From positions 124,001 through 188,000 of the forward strand of contig PBQA01000033.1 in NCBI GenBank assembly GCA_002724925.1: DNA of 64,000 nucleotides. The letters are read 5' to 3'. The DNA is from Oceanospirillaceae bacterium. GTDB lineage: Bacteria; Pseudomonadota; Gammaproteobacteria; Pseudomonadales; Oceanobacteraceae. Shown one piece after another: positions 18,528 through 29,474 of this stretch. The notes beneath the pieces were generated by a model. That model was not told where the DNA came from. It saw only the letters and a list, made by a program, of their open reading frames with translations, and did no database searches. The translations under genes and the position numbers were made by a program. Within the stretch, counting starts at the first letter, position 1; each line of letters opens with the position of its first letter.

Positions 18528-20760
18528 CGTCACCACCTTCAACGACCAACTCCAGACCAGCGTTAGTTGATAGCTCGACAAAGCTCGGGAAAGAAGTCGC
18601 AACGTTTGCACAATCACGAATGACGATAGGTGCAGAGCCTCGCAGCGAAGCCATTGCGAAGCTCATGGCAATACGATGATCGTGCTGACTGTCAATCTCG
18701 CCACCACCAAACTTACCTTCAGCACCGAAGCCCTGAATGACTGCCCCATCCTCTGTGCCAACTGCGTTGACGCCCAAAGTTACCAGACCATCAACCATCG
18801 CCTGAATGCGGTCACTCTCTTTTACACGTAATTCCTCAGCACCAGTGAGAACTGTCTCACCTTCAGCGCAGGCCGCAGCGACAAAGATTGCGGGGAATTC
18901 GTCAATGGCCAGAGGCACCTGATCTTCCGGAATGTGAATACCTTTTAGTTGAGCACTGCGTATGCGGATATCAGCGACCGGCTCGCCGCCCACTTCGCGC
19001 TCATTCAGCACAACAATATTGCCGCCCATGGCACGCAGAATATTAATCACGCCGATACGCGTCGGGTTGATACCGACATGCTCAAGCGTGATATCAGAGC
19101 CCGGCATAATACTCGCGCCCACCATAAAGAAGGCTGCTGAAGAAATATCAGAAGGGACATCAATTTCAGTAGCCGTCAGCTCTCCACCAGAGCGCAGCGT
19201 AACCTTGCTTCCTTCAACCGTAACGTCGTAGCCAAAGCCACGCAGCATGCGCTCTGTATGATCGCGTGTTGGTGCTGGTTCAGTGATCGAAGTTTCACCT
19301 TCCGCATACAGGCCTGCCAGCAAGACACAGCTTTTAACCTGAGCACTCGCCATAGGAAGATCGTAGTGAATACCTTTCAGGGCACTGCCACCCTTGACCT
19401 TCAATGGCGGGCGACCACCCTCAGCCGTATCCACAATTGCTCCCATGAGAGCCAATGGATCCGCAACTCGTCCCATAGGACGCTTGGAGAGAGATTCATC
19501 ACCGCTCATCTCAACATCAAATGATTGCCCAGCCATGAGCCCTGCCAGCAAGCGCATTGACGTTCCTGAATTACCCAGATAAAGCGCATTAGGGGGCGAC
19601 TGCAGACCGTGCAACCCGACACCATGGATGGTAACGCGGCCACGATGTGGGCCTTCGATGACCACGCCCATATCGCGAAATGCCTGCAGTGTCGCCAGAC
19701 TGTCTTCGCCTTCAAGGAAGCCTGTGACCTCGGTCGTCCCATTTGCCAGCGACCCCAGCATAATAGAACGGTGAGAAATGGATTTATCTCCCGGTACTCG
19801 GAAGCTCCCCGAAAGGGCTTTACCCGGATTGGCAATATAAGAAATAGAAGCTGTTTTCATAGGTTCAACGTAGGCCCGGCGGGCAAGTATTTTAGAAAAG
19901 TGATCTCGAGCCGCTTTCGCTCGGGTCAGCACACCCATCAGAGTGGTAGCGTCACCTTGCTCAACCGCAGCTCGTAAAGAAGAAAGGTCGTGACTGAAGA
20001 GGTCAAGCGTCTTCAGTAAGTGGTCTTTGTTGGCAGCAAAAATATCGCGCCACATGACCGGGCTGCTGGCAGCAATACGGGTAAAGTCACGGAAACCACC
20101 CGCTGCGTAATTAAAAATTTCTTTATTTTCATGACTGTTGGCCAGTGTATCAACCAAGGAATACGCCAGTAGATGAGGCAAATGACTGGTTGCCGCTAAC
20201 ACCTCATCATGATGATCCACCGACATATGTTCCAGATCCGCACCAACAGCCTGCCAGGCACGTCTCACCAGAGCCAGCGCCTCTTTATCGGTATGATCCT
20301 GAGGAGTAATAATGACCTTATGATGAACATAAAGATTTTCGTTGGCGGCCATCACCCCGCTCTTTTCTGAGCCTGCAATGGGATGACCTAATACAAAACG
20401 CGAGAAATTTGCGCCTAAGACCGCTGCCACGTCAGAGGCCACCGCCCCTTTTACTGAACCTACATCAGTCAGTACAGCTGATTCAGAAACGTGATCCCGC
20501 ACCGACTCAAGTACACTCTTCACCGCCATGATAGGCACAGAGATGATAATCAGATCAGCATCCCTGACAACATCAGCGATATTTTCACTGTATGCGTCAA
20601 TCAGGCCCTCTGATAACGCCAATTGCATGGAGTCAAGGTTACGGTCATACCCACGAACCTCTTCCAGGCAGCCTCGCACACGAAGCCCCTTAATCCAGGA
20701 ACAGCCAATCAGTCCAAGTCCGATGACCGCAACACGAGGAATCAGCAGCTTGCCACTCAA
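18520..20760 (-). CDS. tyrA/aroA: Prephenate dehydrogenase / EPSP synthase fusion
   Basis: A 746-residue two-domain enzyme of aromatic amino acid synthesis. Residues about 1-300 are a NAD-dependent prephenate/arogenate dehydrogenase ([17 protein letters not shown] at the start, [19 protein letters not shown]). Residues about 305-746 are 5-enolpyruvylshikimate-3-phosphate synthase ([43 protein letters not shown]). The same fusion is known in Pseudomonas and relatives. The start is TTG 20760, overlapping the hisC stop as TTGA, with AAAGGTG a few bases upstream. The GxSGTSxR region shows Gly at the usual glyphosate-site position. Confidence 0.97.
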   Translation of the reverse strand: MSGKLLIPRVAVIGLGLIGCSWIKGLRVRGCLEEVRGYDRNLDSMQLALSEGLIDAYSENIADVVRDADLIIISVPIMAVKSVLESVRDHVSESAVLTDVGSVKGAVASDVAAVLGANFSRFVLGHPIAGSEKSGVMAANENLYVHHKVIITPQDHTDKEALALVRRAWQAVGADLEHMSVDHHDEVLAATSHLPHLLAYSLVDTLANSHENKEIFNYAAGGFRDFTRIAASSPVMWRDIFAANKDHLLKTLDLFSHDLSSLRAAVEQGDATTLMGVLTRAKAARDHFSKILARRAYVEPMKTASISYIANPGKALSGSFRVPGDKSISHRSIMLGSLANGTTEVTGFLEGEDSLATLQAFRDMGVVIEGPHRGRVTIHGVGLHGLQSPPNALYLGNSGTSMRLLAGLMAGQSFDVEMSGDESLSKRPMGRVADPLALMGAIVDTAEGGRPPLKVKGGSALKGIHYDLPMASAQVKSCVLLAGLYAEGETSITEPAPTRDHTERMLRGFGYDVTVEGSKVTLRSGGELTATEIDVPSDISSAAFFMVGASIMPGSDITLEHVGINPTRIGVINILRAMGGNIVVLNEREVGGEPVADIRIRSAQLKGIHIPEDQVPLAIDEFPAIFVAAACAEGETVLTGAEELRVKESDRIQAMVDGLVTLGVNAVGTEDGAVIQGFGAEGKFGGGEIDSQHDHRIAMSFAMASLRGSAPIVIRDCANVATSFPSFVELSTNAGLELVVEGGDGE

Positions 20761-21869
20761 GCCAGCACCTTTTTCAACGCACGTACGAATGTTTCATTTT
20801 CTGCTTCTGTACCGATTGAGACACGCAGATACTGAGGCATCTCATAATTTGCCAACGGACGAACGATAACGCCCAGCTTCAGCAAACCGGAATACACATC
20901 CATGGCACTGACACTTTCAGGGACCCGAAAGCTGATAAAATTACCCACAGAAGGAATAAAAGAAAGACCGAGCTCATCGAACGCAGACGTCAGGTAGGTC
21001 ATACCCCGATTATTGAGAACAACACTCTCCCGAACATAATCTTCATCAAGCATCGCCGCATTTGCAGCTGCTAAAGCAAATGAATCAACGTTAAATGGCG
21101 GACGAACCCGATTCATCAAATCTGCCAGCTCTGGGCTGGAAACCCCAAACCCTACTCGAAGAGATGCCAGGCCGTATGCTTTCGAAAACGTACGCGTAAC
21201 GACAAGGTTCGGATATTGATCCAGAAGCTCAAGACCATTTGGATAATCTGCCTCATCGACGTACTCGAAATACGCTTCGTCTAACAGAACGACTACGTTA
21301 TCTGGCACTCTATTCAGAAACTCAACAACTTCGTTCTGAGTGTTCCAGGTTCCTGTCGGATTATTCGGGTTTGTCACAAATACGATACGGGTACGATCAT
21401 TAATCGCACCCAGCATGGCTTCAAGATCGTGGCCGAAATCCTTTGCAGGCACGGCAATGCATTCTGCACCGACCGTCCGGGCGACGAGACCGTAAATTGC
21501 AAATGCATGCTGAGAAACAACAACGTTGTCGCCGTCGTTAACAAACACGCGAACAATGAAATCCAGAATATCACTGGAACCGTTGCCTAATGTAATTTGC
21601 TCGGAACGAATATTCAGTTTATCGCTGAGAGTCTTCTTCAGAACAAAGCCTGCACCATCTGGATATCGGTGCAATTCCGCGGTTTCCTGGCGAATTGCCT
21701 CCAGCGCAGCCGGGCTTGGCCCCATAGGGTTTTCATTGCTCGCCAATTTAACGATATCTGATTCATTCAGACCAAGCTCACGCGCAAGCTCATCAATGGG
21801 CTTGCCTGGCTGATAGGGCTTCAGAGAACGAACCCCTTCAACTGCGAGTTCAGAAAAATTAATTGCCAT
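20757..21869 (-). CDS. hisC: Histidinol-phosphate aminotransferase
   Basis: A 370-residue class I/II PLP aminotransferase. IVKLASNENPMGPSP, LGNGSSDILDFIVRVF, NPNNPTGTW and LLDEAYFEYVD are family motifs, and the PLP lysine is in RTFSKAYGLASLRVGFG. Two ATG codons occur in a row (21872 and 21869); either may be used. In this neighbourhood (pheA, tyrA, aroA) the enzyme may serve histidine synthesis or transaminate aromatic keto acids; both are known for HisC-family proteins. Confidence 0.94.
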   Translation of the reverse strand: MAINFSELAVEGVRSLKPYQPGKPIDELARELGLNESDIVKLASNENPMGPSPAALEAIRQETAELHRYPDGAGFVLKKTLSDKLNIRSEQITLGNGSSDILDFIVRVFVNDGDNVVVSQHAFAIYGLVARTVGAECIAVPAKDFGHDLEAMLGAINDRTRIVFVTNPNNPTGTWNTQNEVVEFLNRVPDNVVVLLDEAYFEYVDEADYPNGLELLDQYPNLVVTRTFSKAYGLASLRVGFGVSSPELADLMNRVRPPFNVDSFALAAANAAMLDEDYVRESVVLNNRGMTYLTSAFDELGLSFIPSVGNFISFRVPESVSAMDVYSGLLKLGVIVRPLANYEMPQYLRVSIGTEAENETFVRALKKVLA

Positions 21870-21877
21870 CATTCACC

Positions 21878-22972
21878 TCAAAGCACGGCTTTAGGATAAG
21901 AACCGAGCCACTTGTAATCTGTCGCCACATCACGCAGTCGTTGCAACAATGGAGAAATCACTTCATCGTCGCAGTGGCCTTCAAAATCAATAAAGAAAAG
22001 ATAATTCCAGGTACCAGAAGGATCAGGACGGGTCTCAATGCGCGTCAGACTGACATCAGCCTCATGAAAGGGAGCGAGTACCTGATACAAAGCGCCCGGC
22101 TGATTCCTGCTCGAAACCATAATCGATGTTTTATCATCGCCGCTAGGCCCCGTCTCCTGACGACCAATAATAAGAAAACGCGTCGTATTGTCCGGGCGAT
22201 CTTCGATATTGGCATGGAGAGTCACAAGCTCATAAAGCTCCGCCGCCGCTTCACCTGCAATCGCAGCTGCGCCTTCTTCTGCAGCCGCACGTCTCGCCGC
22301 TTCAGCGTTTGAGTTCACAGCGATACGCTCGACGCTTGCGGGGAAATTCTGATCAAGCCAGCGCCGACACTGCCCCAGAGACTGAGCATGAGAGTATACT
22401 CGCGTAATCTGCTGGTCTTCGCTTTTCACCAACAAGTGGTGATGAATACGCAACGTAACTTCACCGCAGATATGCAAGTTGGAATCGTAGAAACTATCCA
22501 GCGTGTGGGTAACAACACCTTCGGTCGAGTTCTCTACAGGAACGACACCATAGTTCGCCGCGCCACTCGCCACTTCGCGGAATACATCGGCAATAGAGAC
22601 CTGTCCTTCGCAATTAACAGCATGACCAAAATGCTTGACTGCCGCCTGCTGTGTGAAGGTGCCCTCAGGGCCAAGATAGGCAACCTGCAGAGGCTCTTCT
22701 AATGCCAGGCATTGCGACATGATTTCACGAAACAGCCGGGCCATCGACTCATCACCAAGAGGGCCGCCATTGCGCTCCATCACTTTCCGCAATACCTGAG
22801 CTTCTCGTTCAGGCCGATAAAAGACAACTTTCTCACCCGGAGATGCGTACTTCTGTTTTACTTCAGCGACATCCTGAGCACACTGTGCACGCTGATTAAT
22901 CAGATCCTGAATCTGCTTATCCAGCGAGTCGATCTTATGGCGCAGCTTATCCAGTTCCTGTGCTTCATTCAT
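21878..22972 (-). CDS. pheA: Chorismate mutase / prephenate dehydratase (P-protein)
   Basis: A 364-residue bifunctional enzyme for phenylalanine synthesis. Residues about 1-90 are an AroQ-type chorismate mutase (LDKLRHKIDSLDKQIQDLINQRAQ). The prephenate dehydratase domain follows with AYLGPEGTFTQQAAVKHFG, GVVPVENSTEGVVTHTLD and the T(R/T)F motif NTTRFLIIG. The ACT domain at about 280-355 (NQPGALYQVLAPFHEADVSLTRIETRP) is the phenylalanine feedback site. It starts 2 bases after the serC stop and ends 8 bases before hisC, so the three are one unit. Confidence 0.97.
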   Translation of the reverse strand: MNEAQELDKLRHKIDSLDKQIQDLINQRAQCAQDVAEVKQKYASPGEKVVFYRPEREAQVLRKVMERNGGPLGDESMARLFREIMSQCLALEEPLQVAYLGPEGTFTQQAAVKHFGHAVNCEGQVSIADVFREVASGAANYGVVPVENSTEGVVTHTLDSFYDSNLHICGEVTLRIHHHLLVKSEDQQITRVYSHAQSLGQCRRWLDQNFPASVERIAVNSNAEAARRAAAEEGAAAIAGEAAAELYELVTLHANIEDRPDNTTRFLIIGRQETGPSGDDKTSIMVSSRNQPGALYQVLAPFHEADVSLTRIETRPDPSGTWNYLFFIDFEGHCDDEVISPLLQRLRDVATDYKWLGSYPKAVL

Positions 22973-22974
22973 GA

Positions 22975-24066
22975 TCAGACCTGTTGCCCGTGACGTTTAG
23001 CGAAGTCAGACATGAACGCAATCAATGCGTCCACACCTTCTTCAGGTACTGCGTTATAAATGCTGGCACGCATACCGCCAACACTGCGATGACCAGCCAG
23101 ATTCATCAGCCCCGCCTGCTCGCTCTCTTCAAGAAACACCTTATCAAGGGCACCATCCGCAAGCGTAAACGGAACATTCATACGTGAGCGATTATTCACA
23201 GCAACCGGGTTTGCATAAAAGTCATTAGCATCAATAAAACCGTAGAGCTTGTCTGCTTTACGCTGATTAATCTCGGCCATGCCTTCAACACCGCCCTGTT
23301 CCTTAAGCCAGGCGAATACCAGACCAGCCAGATACCAACTGTAAGTCGGTGGCGTGTTGTACATAGATGCATTATCGGCAGCCACTTTGTAGTCGAACAT
23401 CGTCGGCGTACCGGCAATAACATCACCCAGCAAGTCCTCACGAACAATAACGACACATAGACCAGCAGGACCGATGTTTTTCTGAGCACCCGCGTAGATC
23501 AGTCCGAACTTCGACACATCGATTTTTTCGGAAAGAATGGACGAGGAATAATCCGCCACCAAAGGCACATCACCCGTGTCTGGGATATAGTCAAACTCGA
23601 CGCCACCAATGGTTTCGTTCGGCGTGTAATGCACGTACGCCGCATCAGGATTGAGTTTCAGTTCGGACTGTTGAGGTGCAGAAGTAAAGTTATTATCTTC
23701 CGTTGAAGCCACTACATTCACCGTACAGAAGTTTTTCGCTTCTTTGATCGCCTTAGACGACCACTGCCCGGTGTTAATGTAGTCAGCAGAGCTCTTACCG
23801 CGTAAAAGGTTAATAGGCACCATAGCGAACTGGCTACTGGCTCCGCCCTGCATAAAAAGAACTTTGTAGTTATCCGGAATATGCATTAGATCCCGGAGGT
23901 CCTGCTCGGCTTTATCAGCAACACCAACGAACTCTTTACTGCGGTGGCTCATCTCCATGATAGACATGCCTTTGCCATGCCAGTCTGCCAACTCAGCCCC
24001 AGCACGTTCCAGCACAGCAGTAGGTAAAGCAGCCGGCCCGGCACAGAAATTAAAAATACGACTCAT
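22975..24066 (-). CDS. serC: Phosphoserine aminotransferase
   Basis: A 363-residue class V PLP aminotransferase for serine (and pyridoxal phosphate) synthesis. [11 protein letters not shown] at the N-terminus, [28 protein letters not shown] and the PLP lysine in [12 protein letters not shown] are diagnostic. [13 protein letters not shown] and [17 protein letters not shown] are at the C-terminal side. It lies 14 bases after the wzz-like gene and directly before pheA. Confidence 0.98.
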   Translation of the reverse strand: MSRIFNFCAGPAALPTAVLERAGAELADWHGKGMSIMEMSHRSKEFVGVADKAEQDLRDLMHIPDNYKVLFMQGGASSQFAMVPINLLRGKSSADYINTGQWSSKAIKEAKNFCTVNVVASTEDNNFTSAPQQSELKLNPDAAYVHYTPNETIGGVEFDYIPDTGDVPLVADYSSSILSEKIDVSKFGLIYAGAQKNIGPAGLCVVIVREDLLGDVIAGTPTMFDYKVAADNASMYNTPPTYSWYLAGLVFAWLKEQGGVEGMAEINQRKADKLYGFIDANDFYANPVAVNNRSRMNVPFTLADGALDKVFLEESEQAGLMNLAGHRSVGGMRASIYNAVPEEGVDALIAFMSDFAKRHGQQV

Positions 24067-24080
24067 AGTTATCTACACAC

Positions 24081-25241
24081 TTAAAAATGCAAAGGGTTGC
24101 GTTCGTTACGTCTCAGATGTCGGGCGGATGCCGCAGCAATCAGAGCTGCCAGAAGACCAAACATAATGCCACCCACAGCTCCCAGCGCTATCACAAGAAG
24201 CTTTCTAGGTTTAGCAGGTTTTAAAGGCAACAACGCAGGTTGATCAAGCTCGACCAATTCAACGTTTGACCAGTCAACTTCTATACTTTCGAGCGTAGAT
24301 ATATAGTTTTTTAGCATCGAAAGACCCGATACAAAAATATCCTCAGATGCAGAGTCTGAACGTTTACGCAATAACTCAGCTTCCTGACGGAGAGCCTGCT
24401 CACCCATCATATACAAGGGTGGCTCGCTGCTTACAACGACATCGTTTGTATTGTAAAACGGTTTTTTCTGGCCAATGCTCGCAGCGATTTGCGCGGCCTC
24501 TTCAAGTCGGGCTATCTGGCGTGCTTTTTCTGACTCATAAACTCGTCTGAAGTTATCAACCCATGTCTGATACAGCTCCAGCTCAGCATGCACCTTGCGC
24601 TCAAATTCATTCTTCAAACGTTCCTCATGCAGAATTAACGCATAGGCAATGTAATTGTTCAGAACATCGCGTGACAGTTCAGCACTGCTGTGAAGTTCGA
24701 ACTTGATGACCAGATAAGTATCCGAGTCGTTTTTGCCTGGATCATTAAAAGAGAAACGTTTTAAAAAATTAGCCAGATTCTGTTCGTCAGTAAGCATTGG
24801 AGAGGATATCAGTGCTAGTAACTCATCATTCGCCTGGCTTAATAAAAAATTATAGAAAGCCTTTCTTGTGGAGGCCGAGCGCAATACTGACCGGGCACTG
24901 GCAAACGCTGATTCAGCGTCCAGCTCAAAAACCGCTTCATCCGTTAAGGTAACGGGCTCATCTCCCGCGCCTTGACCCTGAGTACCTTTGAAGGATGCCG
25001 CGAGAGTCAGCTTGTTACGCAATGCAGGCTGATTAAATGGAAGCAGTTCTGAAGGCGCCGCTTCGGTAATGGTTGCTTCGGTCTGGTATTGAGGGGTTGC
25101 CGTCATCGCGTACGCGATAGCCAAAGCAACACCCACAACGAGACTACCAAGCAGCCAGTACCATTTATCACGAATATCATCGATAAGATCGAACAAATCG
25201 ATCTCGTCGTCGTGTGGCTGATGATTCATATGTTCAGTCAT
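24081..25241 (-). CDS. wzz: Wzz-type polysaccharide chain-length determinant
   Basis: A 386-residue inner-membrane protein with the Wzz layout: short cytosolic N-terminus ([19 protein letters not shown]), first membrane segment at about 31-50, a long periplasmic helical domain, the PxxPxxPRK motif ([10 protein letters not shown]) before the second membrane segment ([22 protein letters not shown]), and a short basic tail. Such proteins set the modal length of Wzy-made polymer. It lies 10 kb from the polysaccharide operon, and its ATG overlaps the gyrA stop (ATGA), an unusual place. A second ATG at 25229 is a possible alternative start. Confidence 0.9.
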   Translation of the reverse strand: MTEHMNHQPHDDEIDLFDLIDDIRDKWYWLLGSLVVGVALAIAYAMTATPQYQTEATITEAAPSELLPFNQPALRNKLTLAASFKGTQGQGAGDEPVTLTDEAVFELDAESAFASARSVLRSASTRKAFYNFLLSQANDELLALISSPMLTDEQNLANFLKRFSFNDPGKNDSDTYLVIKFELHSSAELSRDVLNNYIAYALILHEERLKNEFERKVHAELELYQTWVDNFRRVYESEKARQIARLEEAAQIAASIGQKKPFYNTNDVVVSSEPPLYMMGEQALRQEAELLRKRSDSASEDIFVSGLSMLKNYISTLESIEVDWSNVELVELDQPALLPLKPAKPRKLLVIALGAVGGIMFGLLAALIAAASARHLRRNERNPLHF

Positions 25242-27844
25242 TCAGCTTCGTCTCCATCAGAATCAACGCCATTCGCAGTGTCCACTTGCTCTCCTTCAAG
25301 AAGATCAGCTTCGTCTTCATCACAGATGCGCTCGACACCAACAAGCTTCTCTTTTTCAGATACTTTAATGAGCGTAACACCCTGGGTGTTACGCCCAAGC
25401 ACGGAGACCTCATCGACACGGGTTCTGACCAGCGTGCCACGGTCACTGACTAGCATTACTTCATCGCCGTCGAACACCTGAACGGCACCTACGAGCGCAC
25501 CATTGCGCTCGCTAGTGACCATAGCGATGACCCCCTGAGTGCCACGCCCTTTTGTCGGGAACTCTTCTACATTTGTACGTTTACCGAAGCCACGCTGAGA
25601 TGCGGTAAGGATAGTGCCGTTTTCTTCTGGCACAATCAGCGAAATCACTCGCTGATCTTCAGCCAGTTTGATACCACGTACACCACGTGCTGTACGGCCC
25701 ATGGCACGGACATCCGACTCTTTAAAGCGCACGGCTTTACCAGCATCACTCAGCATCAGGATGTCCTGCTGGCCGTCGGTAATGGCTACGCCAACCAGCC
25801 AGTCGTTCTCGTCCAGCTCACAGGCAATCAGGCCCGATGAACGAGGTCGACTGAATTGATCCAGCGTGGTTTTCTTAACCGTACCGCGAGCCGTTGCCAT
25901 AAAGACGTACAGGTCATCACGGTATTCTTCCACCGGCAGAATTGCAGTGATGCGCTCGCCTTCAGAAGACAGATTGAGCACATTCACAATAGGACGACCG
26001 CGAGAGTTGCGGCTAGCCTGAGGGATATCGTAGACCGTCAACCAGTACACTTTACCAGCGTCTGTAAAACAGAGAACGGTGTCATGGCTGTTAACAACCA
26101 AAAGATGCTCAATGAAGTCTTCATCCTTCATCGACGTCGCCGACTTACCTTTACCGCCGCGCTTCTGTGCCTGATAGGCATCCATCGGCTGAGTCTTCGC
26201 ATAACCCGTGTGTGATAGCGTCAGAACCAGAGTTTCCTCAGGAATGAGGTCAGCCATCGTCAGATCACGTTTCTGTGCAATGATCTCTGTACGACGCTCA
26301 TCTCCATATTCTTCGCGGATCAACTCAAGCTCTTCGCGAATCACTTCCATCAGGCGCTCGGCACTACCTAGAATTTCCAGATATTCAGCAATTTCTTCGA
26401 GCTTCAGCTGATATTCAGCAATCAGTTTTTCATGTTCAAGGCCAGTCAGCTTCTGCAGGCGCAAATCAAGGATTGCCTGAGCCTGAACCGGTGACAGGTG
26501 ATATTTACCATCACGGAAACCGTACTCTTCTGGCAGATCATCCGGGCGACAAGCGTCTTCCCCCGCACGCTCCAGCATATCCAGAACATCCCCTGGCGCC
26601 CATGCCGCCGCAATCAAGCTTTCTTTCGCTTCAGCTGCTGTTGGCGACTTCTTGATCAACTCAATAACCGGATCAATATTGGCCAGAGCAAGAGCAAGAC
26701 CTTCGAGAATATGGCCACGTTCACGCGCTTTACGCAGATCGTAAATTGTGCGTCTTGTAACAACTTCACGGCGGTGCTTAACAAACGCATCAAGCAGTTG
26801 CTTAAGGTTCAAAGTCTTAGGCTGGCCATCGACCAGGGCAACGGTGTTGATACCGAAAACACCCTGCAATTGGGTCTGAGCAAACAGGTTGTTCAGCACA
26901 ACCTCTGGCATTTCACCGCGGCGTAGTTCAACAACGATCCGCATACCATCTTTATCAGACTCATCACGCAGCTCAGTGATGCCTTCTATCTTCTTGTCTT
27001 TAACCAGCTCAGCGATCTTTTCGATCAGTCGAGCTTTGTTGACCATGTAGGGAATTTCAGTGAAAACGATGGAAACTTTGCCGTTCCTCTCGTCTTCTTC
27101 AAACTGATGACGAGCACGAAGATAAATACGACCTCGTCCCGTTCGGTATGCGTCAACGATACCATCACGGCCGTTGATAAATGCCGCCGTTGGGAAATCC
27201 GGCCCTGGGATGTACTCCATCAGGTCATCGACGGTCAGATTTGGATCATCAATTAAGGCGAGGCAGCCATTCAGTACTTCCGTCAGGTTATGAGGCGGAA
27301 TGTTCGTCGCCATACCGACAGCAATACCCGACGAACCATTTACCAGCAGGTTCGGAATACGGGTAGGAAGTACTTCAGGAATCTGCTCGGTACCATCGTA
27401 GTTCGGCACCCAGTCAACGGTCTCTTTATCGATATCAGCCAGCATGTCATGACTGATCTTCTCCATTCGGATTTCCGTGTAACGCATCGCCGCAGCAGAG
27501 TCACCATCGACTGAGCCGAAGTTACCCTGTCCATCGACCAGGGTGTAGCGCATTGAGAAGTCCTGAGCCATGCGGACAATCGTGTCATAAACCGCAGAAT
27601 CACCGTGCGGGTGATACTTACCGATCACATCACCAACAACACGTGCTGATTTTTTGTAAGGCTTATTCCAGTCGTTACCGAGAATGTTCATAGCGTGCAA
27701 CACTCGGCGGTGTACAGGCTTAAGGCCATCTCTGACATCAGGCAGTGCCCGACCCACAATTACGCTCATCGCATAATCCAGGTACGATTGCTGCAGCTCG
27801 TCTTCAATATTAATTGGCAGAACTTCTTTGGCTAAGTCACTCAT
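25238..27844 (-). CDS. gyrA: DNA gyrase subunit A
   Basis: An 868-residue type IIA topoisomerase subunit. The start is ATG 27844 ([20 protein letters not shown]); the 60-residue extension to 28024 is not family sequence and covers the promoter. The winged-helix region has [17 protein letters not shown], so the residues equal to Ser83 and Asp87 of E. coli are the sensitive type, and the catalytic Tyr sits in [11 protein letters not shown]. The C-terminal beta-pinwheel contains the gyrase box as QKRGGKGK. The acidic tail is normal for gammaproteobacteria. Confidence 0.98.
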   Translation of the reverse strand: MSDLAKEVLPINIEDELQQSYLDYAMSVIVGRALPDVRDGLKPVHRRVLHAMNILGNDWNKPYKKSARVVGDVIGKYHPHGDSAVYDTIVRMAQDFSMRYTLVDGQGNFGSVDGDSAAAMRYTEIRMEKISHDMLADIDKETVDWVPNYDGTEQIPEVLPTRIPNLLVNGSSGIAVGMATNIPPHNLTEVLNGCLALIDDPNLTVDDLMEYIPGPDFPTAAFINGRDGIVDAYRTGRGRIYLRARHQFEEDERNGKVSIVFTEIPYMVNKARLIEKIAELVKDKKIEGITELRDESDKDGMRIVVELRRGEMPEVVLNNLFAQTQLQGVFGINTVALVDGQPKTLNLKQLLDAFVKHRREVVTRRTIYDLRKARERGHILEGLALALANIDPVIELIKKSPTAAEAKESLIAAAWAPGDVLDMLERAGEDACRPDDLPEEYGFRDGKYHLSPVQAQAILDLRLQKLTGLEHEKLIAEYQLKLEEIAEYLEILGSAERLMEVIREELELIREEYGDERRTEIIAQKRDLTMADLIPEETLVLTLSHTGYAKTQPMDAYQAQKRGGKGKSATSMKDEDFIEHLLVVNSHDTVLCFTDAGKVYWLTVYDIPQASRNSRGRPIVNVLNLSSEGERITAILPVEEYRDDLYVFMATARGTVKKTTLDQFSRPRSSGLIACELDENDWLVGVAITDGQQDILMLSDAGKAVRFKESDVRAMGRTARGVRGIKLAEDQRVISLIVPEENGTILTASQRGFGKRTNVEEFPTKGRGTQGVIAMVTSERNGALVGAVQVFDGDEVMLVSDRGTLVRTRVDEVSVLGRNTQGVTLIKVSEKEKLVGVERICDEDEADLLEGEQVDTANGVDSDGDEAE

Positions 27845-27931
27845 ATAAACTCGGGCCTGTACTCTCTCCCGCCAACGGCGGATTTCCTTTGAATGGAGTT
27901 GCCGCTCACAGAGCGACAAACAAGGGTTGCG

Positions 27932-27937
27932 ATCATA
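27932..27937 (-). promoter_or_regulatory. Probable -10 box of gyrA
   Basis: On the minus strand TATGAT lies in TGTGGTATGATCGC about 90 bases upstream of the gyrA ATG. The TG-containing bases before it could act as an extended -10; the -35 (ATTAGG/TTAGGT) is weak. The resulting leader would be about 80 bases. Confidence 0.5.
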
Positions 27938-28073
27938 CCACAAATCGAGCTGATACCTAATGAGAGCTCCTGAATGGCCCTCTGAGGCGTTTTCGCTTCT
28001 GAACAGACGTTCCCTACTGTTCAATTAACAGCCAGCCCTGCGGAACAATTCGCACCCAGCCCACTGCATTCGC

Positions 28074-28079
28074 TATAAT
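28074..28079 (+). promoter_or_regulatory. Probable -10 box of the mtaD operon
   Basis: A perfect TATAAT lies 28 bases upstream of the mtaD ATG (28107), in GCATTCGCTATAATCGCGGG. A TTCGCA at 28049-28054 is a poor -35 with 19-base spacing. The 262-base gap between divergent gyrA and mtaD therefore probably holds both promoters. Confidence 0.55.
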
Positions 28080-28106
28080 CGCGGGCAAAGCGAAAGAGGA
28101 AGCACC

Positions 28107-29411
28107 ATGCAGGCTGATCTGCGTATTGATGCTCGCTGGGTACTGCCCCTTGGCGACAACAACGAAGTGTTCGAAAACTACTCGGTGTACATCACCGACG
28201 GTCGGATTGTCGGGCTTCAACCCCAGAGCGAGCTGGGCCCGGAAGTAAAAGAGCACATAAAGCTTGAAGAGCATGTACTTCTGCCCGGTTACATCAATGC
28301 TCACGGACATGCAGCCATGTCTCTGTTTCGTGGTCTGGCCGACGACCGGCCTCTTATGACGTGGCTTCAGGATCACATCTGGCCGGCGGAAGCGCAGTGG
28401 GTCAGTGGTGACTTCGTTTACCAGGGCACCCAACTTGCCATTGCAGAAATGCTACGCTGCGGCACGACAACCTTCGCCGACATGTATTTCTACTCGGGCG
28501 ACAGCATAGAGGCAGCGATTGATGCCGGCATAAGAACCGTCAGCCTCACGCCAGTGCTGGATTTTCCGACAAACTTTGCTCAGAACGCCGACGAATATAT
28601 TCGCAAAACTCTGGATGTTCACAGCAAGTACCGCCACCAACCGCTGGCCCATGTAGGCATTGGTCCACACGCCCCCTACACAGTCTCAGACGAGCCCCTG
28701 AAAGAGATCGCAACCACCGCCAGCCAACTGCAGATGCCTGTTCAGATTCACCTTCATGAGACCGGATTCGAAGTAAGCCAGAGCATTGAAGAACGGGGGA
28801 TGCGTCCGACCCAAAGACTGGCCGAGCTGGGCTTCCTTAACGAAAGTGTCAGCTGCGTGCACATGACTCAGATAGACGAAATCGATATCGACATTCTCAG
28901 ACAAACCGGAGCCAGTGTTGTTCACTGCCCGGAATCAAATTTGAAACTGGCCAGCGGATTTTGCCCCGTCGGAACCCTACTGAACGAAGGGGTCAACGTA
29001 GGTATCGGTACAGACGGTGCCGCCAGCAACAATGACCTGAATATTCAGGGTGAAATGAAAACAGCAGCCATGCTGGCAAAGGCGGTCGCAAACGACGCGG
29101 CCTCCCTTCCCGCCATGGCTGCTCTGAAAATGGCAACCATCGGCAGTGCCAGAGCACTTGGCATTGATGAGCTGACAGGCTCAATCGAGCTTAACAAGTA
29201 CGCCGACCTGCAGGCGGTGCGTATGAGCGAACTCACGCAAAGCCCGATGTACGATCCCGCGTCACAGCTTGTCTATACCGACAGCAGCCGTTACACGGAA
29301 TACGTATGGGTGGCAGGTAAAGCTCGACTGAGTAAGGGTGAACTGACATCCATCGACGCCAGCCAGATACTCGAAAATACACGACTGTGGCAAAGCAAGA
29401 TTTACCCCTGA
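28107..29411 (+). CDS. mtaD: 5-methylthioadenosine/S-adenosylhomocysteine deaminase
   Basis: A 434-residue amidohydrolase (TRZ/ATZ subgroup) that deaminates methylthioadenosine. The metal HxH is in GYINAHGHAAMSLFRGL; further ligands are in QIHLHETGFEV and IGTDGAASNNDLNIQGEM, and the C-terminal IELNKYADLQAV closes the small beta domain. AGAGGAAG precedes the ATG by 7 bases. In Pseudomonas the gene heads the same mtaD-ubiG-mupP-yciK run; the methylthioribose-1-phosphate isomerase gene mtnA found between gyrA and mtaD there is not in this gap. Confidence 0.93.
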   Translation: MQADLRIDARWVLPLGDNNEVFENYSVYITDGRIVGLQPQSELGPEVKEHIKLEEHVLLPGYINAHGHAAMSLFRGLADDRPLMTWLQDHIWPAEAQWVSGDFVYQGTQLAIAEMLRCGTTTFADMYFYSGDSIEAAIDAGIRTVSLTPVLDFPTNFAQNADEYIRKTLDVHSKYRHQPLAHVGIGPHAPYTVSDEPLKEIATTASQLQMPVQIHLHETGFEVSQSIEERGMRPTQRLAELGFLNESVSCVHMTQIDEIDIDILRQTGASVVHCPESNLKLASGFCPVGTLLNEGVNVGIGTDGAASNNDLNIQGEMKTAAMLAKAVANDAASLPAMAALKMATIGSARALGIDELTGSIELNKYADLQAVRMSELTQSPMYDPASQLVYTDSSRYTEYVWVAGKARLSKGELTSIDASQILENTRLWQSKIYP

Positions 29412-29474
29412 CCGGTTGTCACGAAAGGCACAACAGACCAGAGTCTAAAAGCGGAACAGAACAGCGGACACCTT

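Noticed and set aside
18528-18617. 30-residue N-terminal extension of cytidylate kinase
   Set aside because: It lies inside aroA, has no family sequence, and a GTG with a ribosome site gives the normal length.
25238-25240. Premature end or frameshift of gyrA suspected because wzz starts within its stop
   Set aside because: The GyrA C-terminal acidic tail is present and the length (868) is normal; the overlap is a plain ATGA junction.
27845-28024. 60-residue N-terminal extension of gyrA
   Set aside because: The family start [17 protein letters not shown] is at 27844; the upstream part holds a likely -10 box and has no family sequence.
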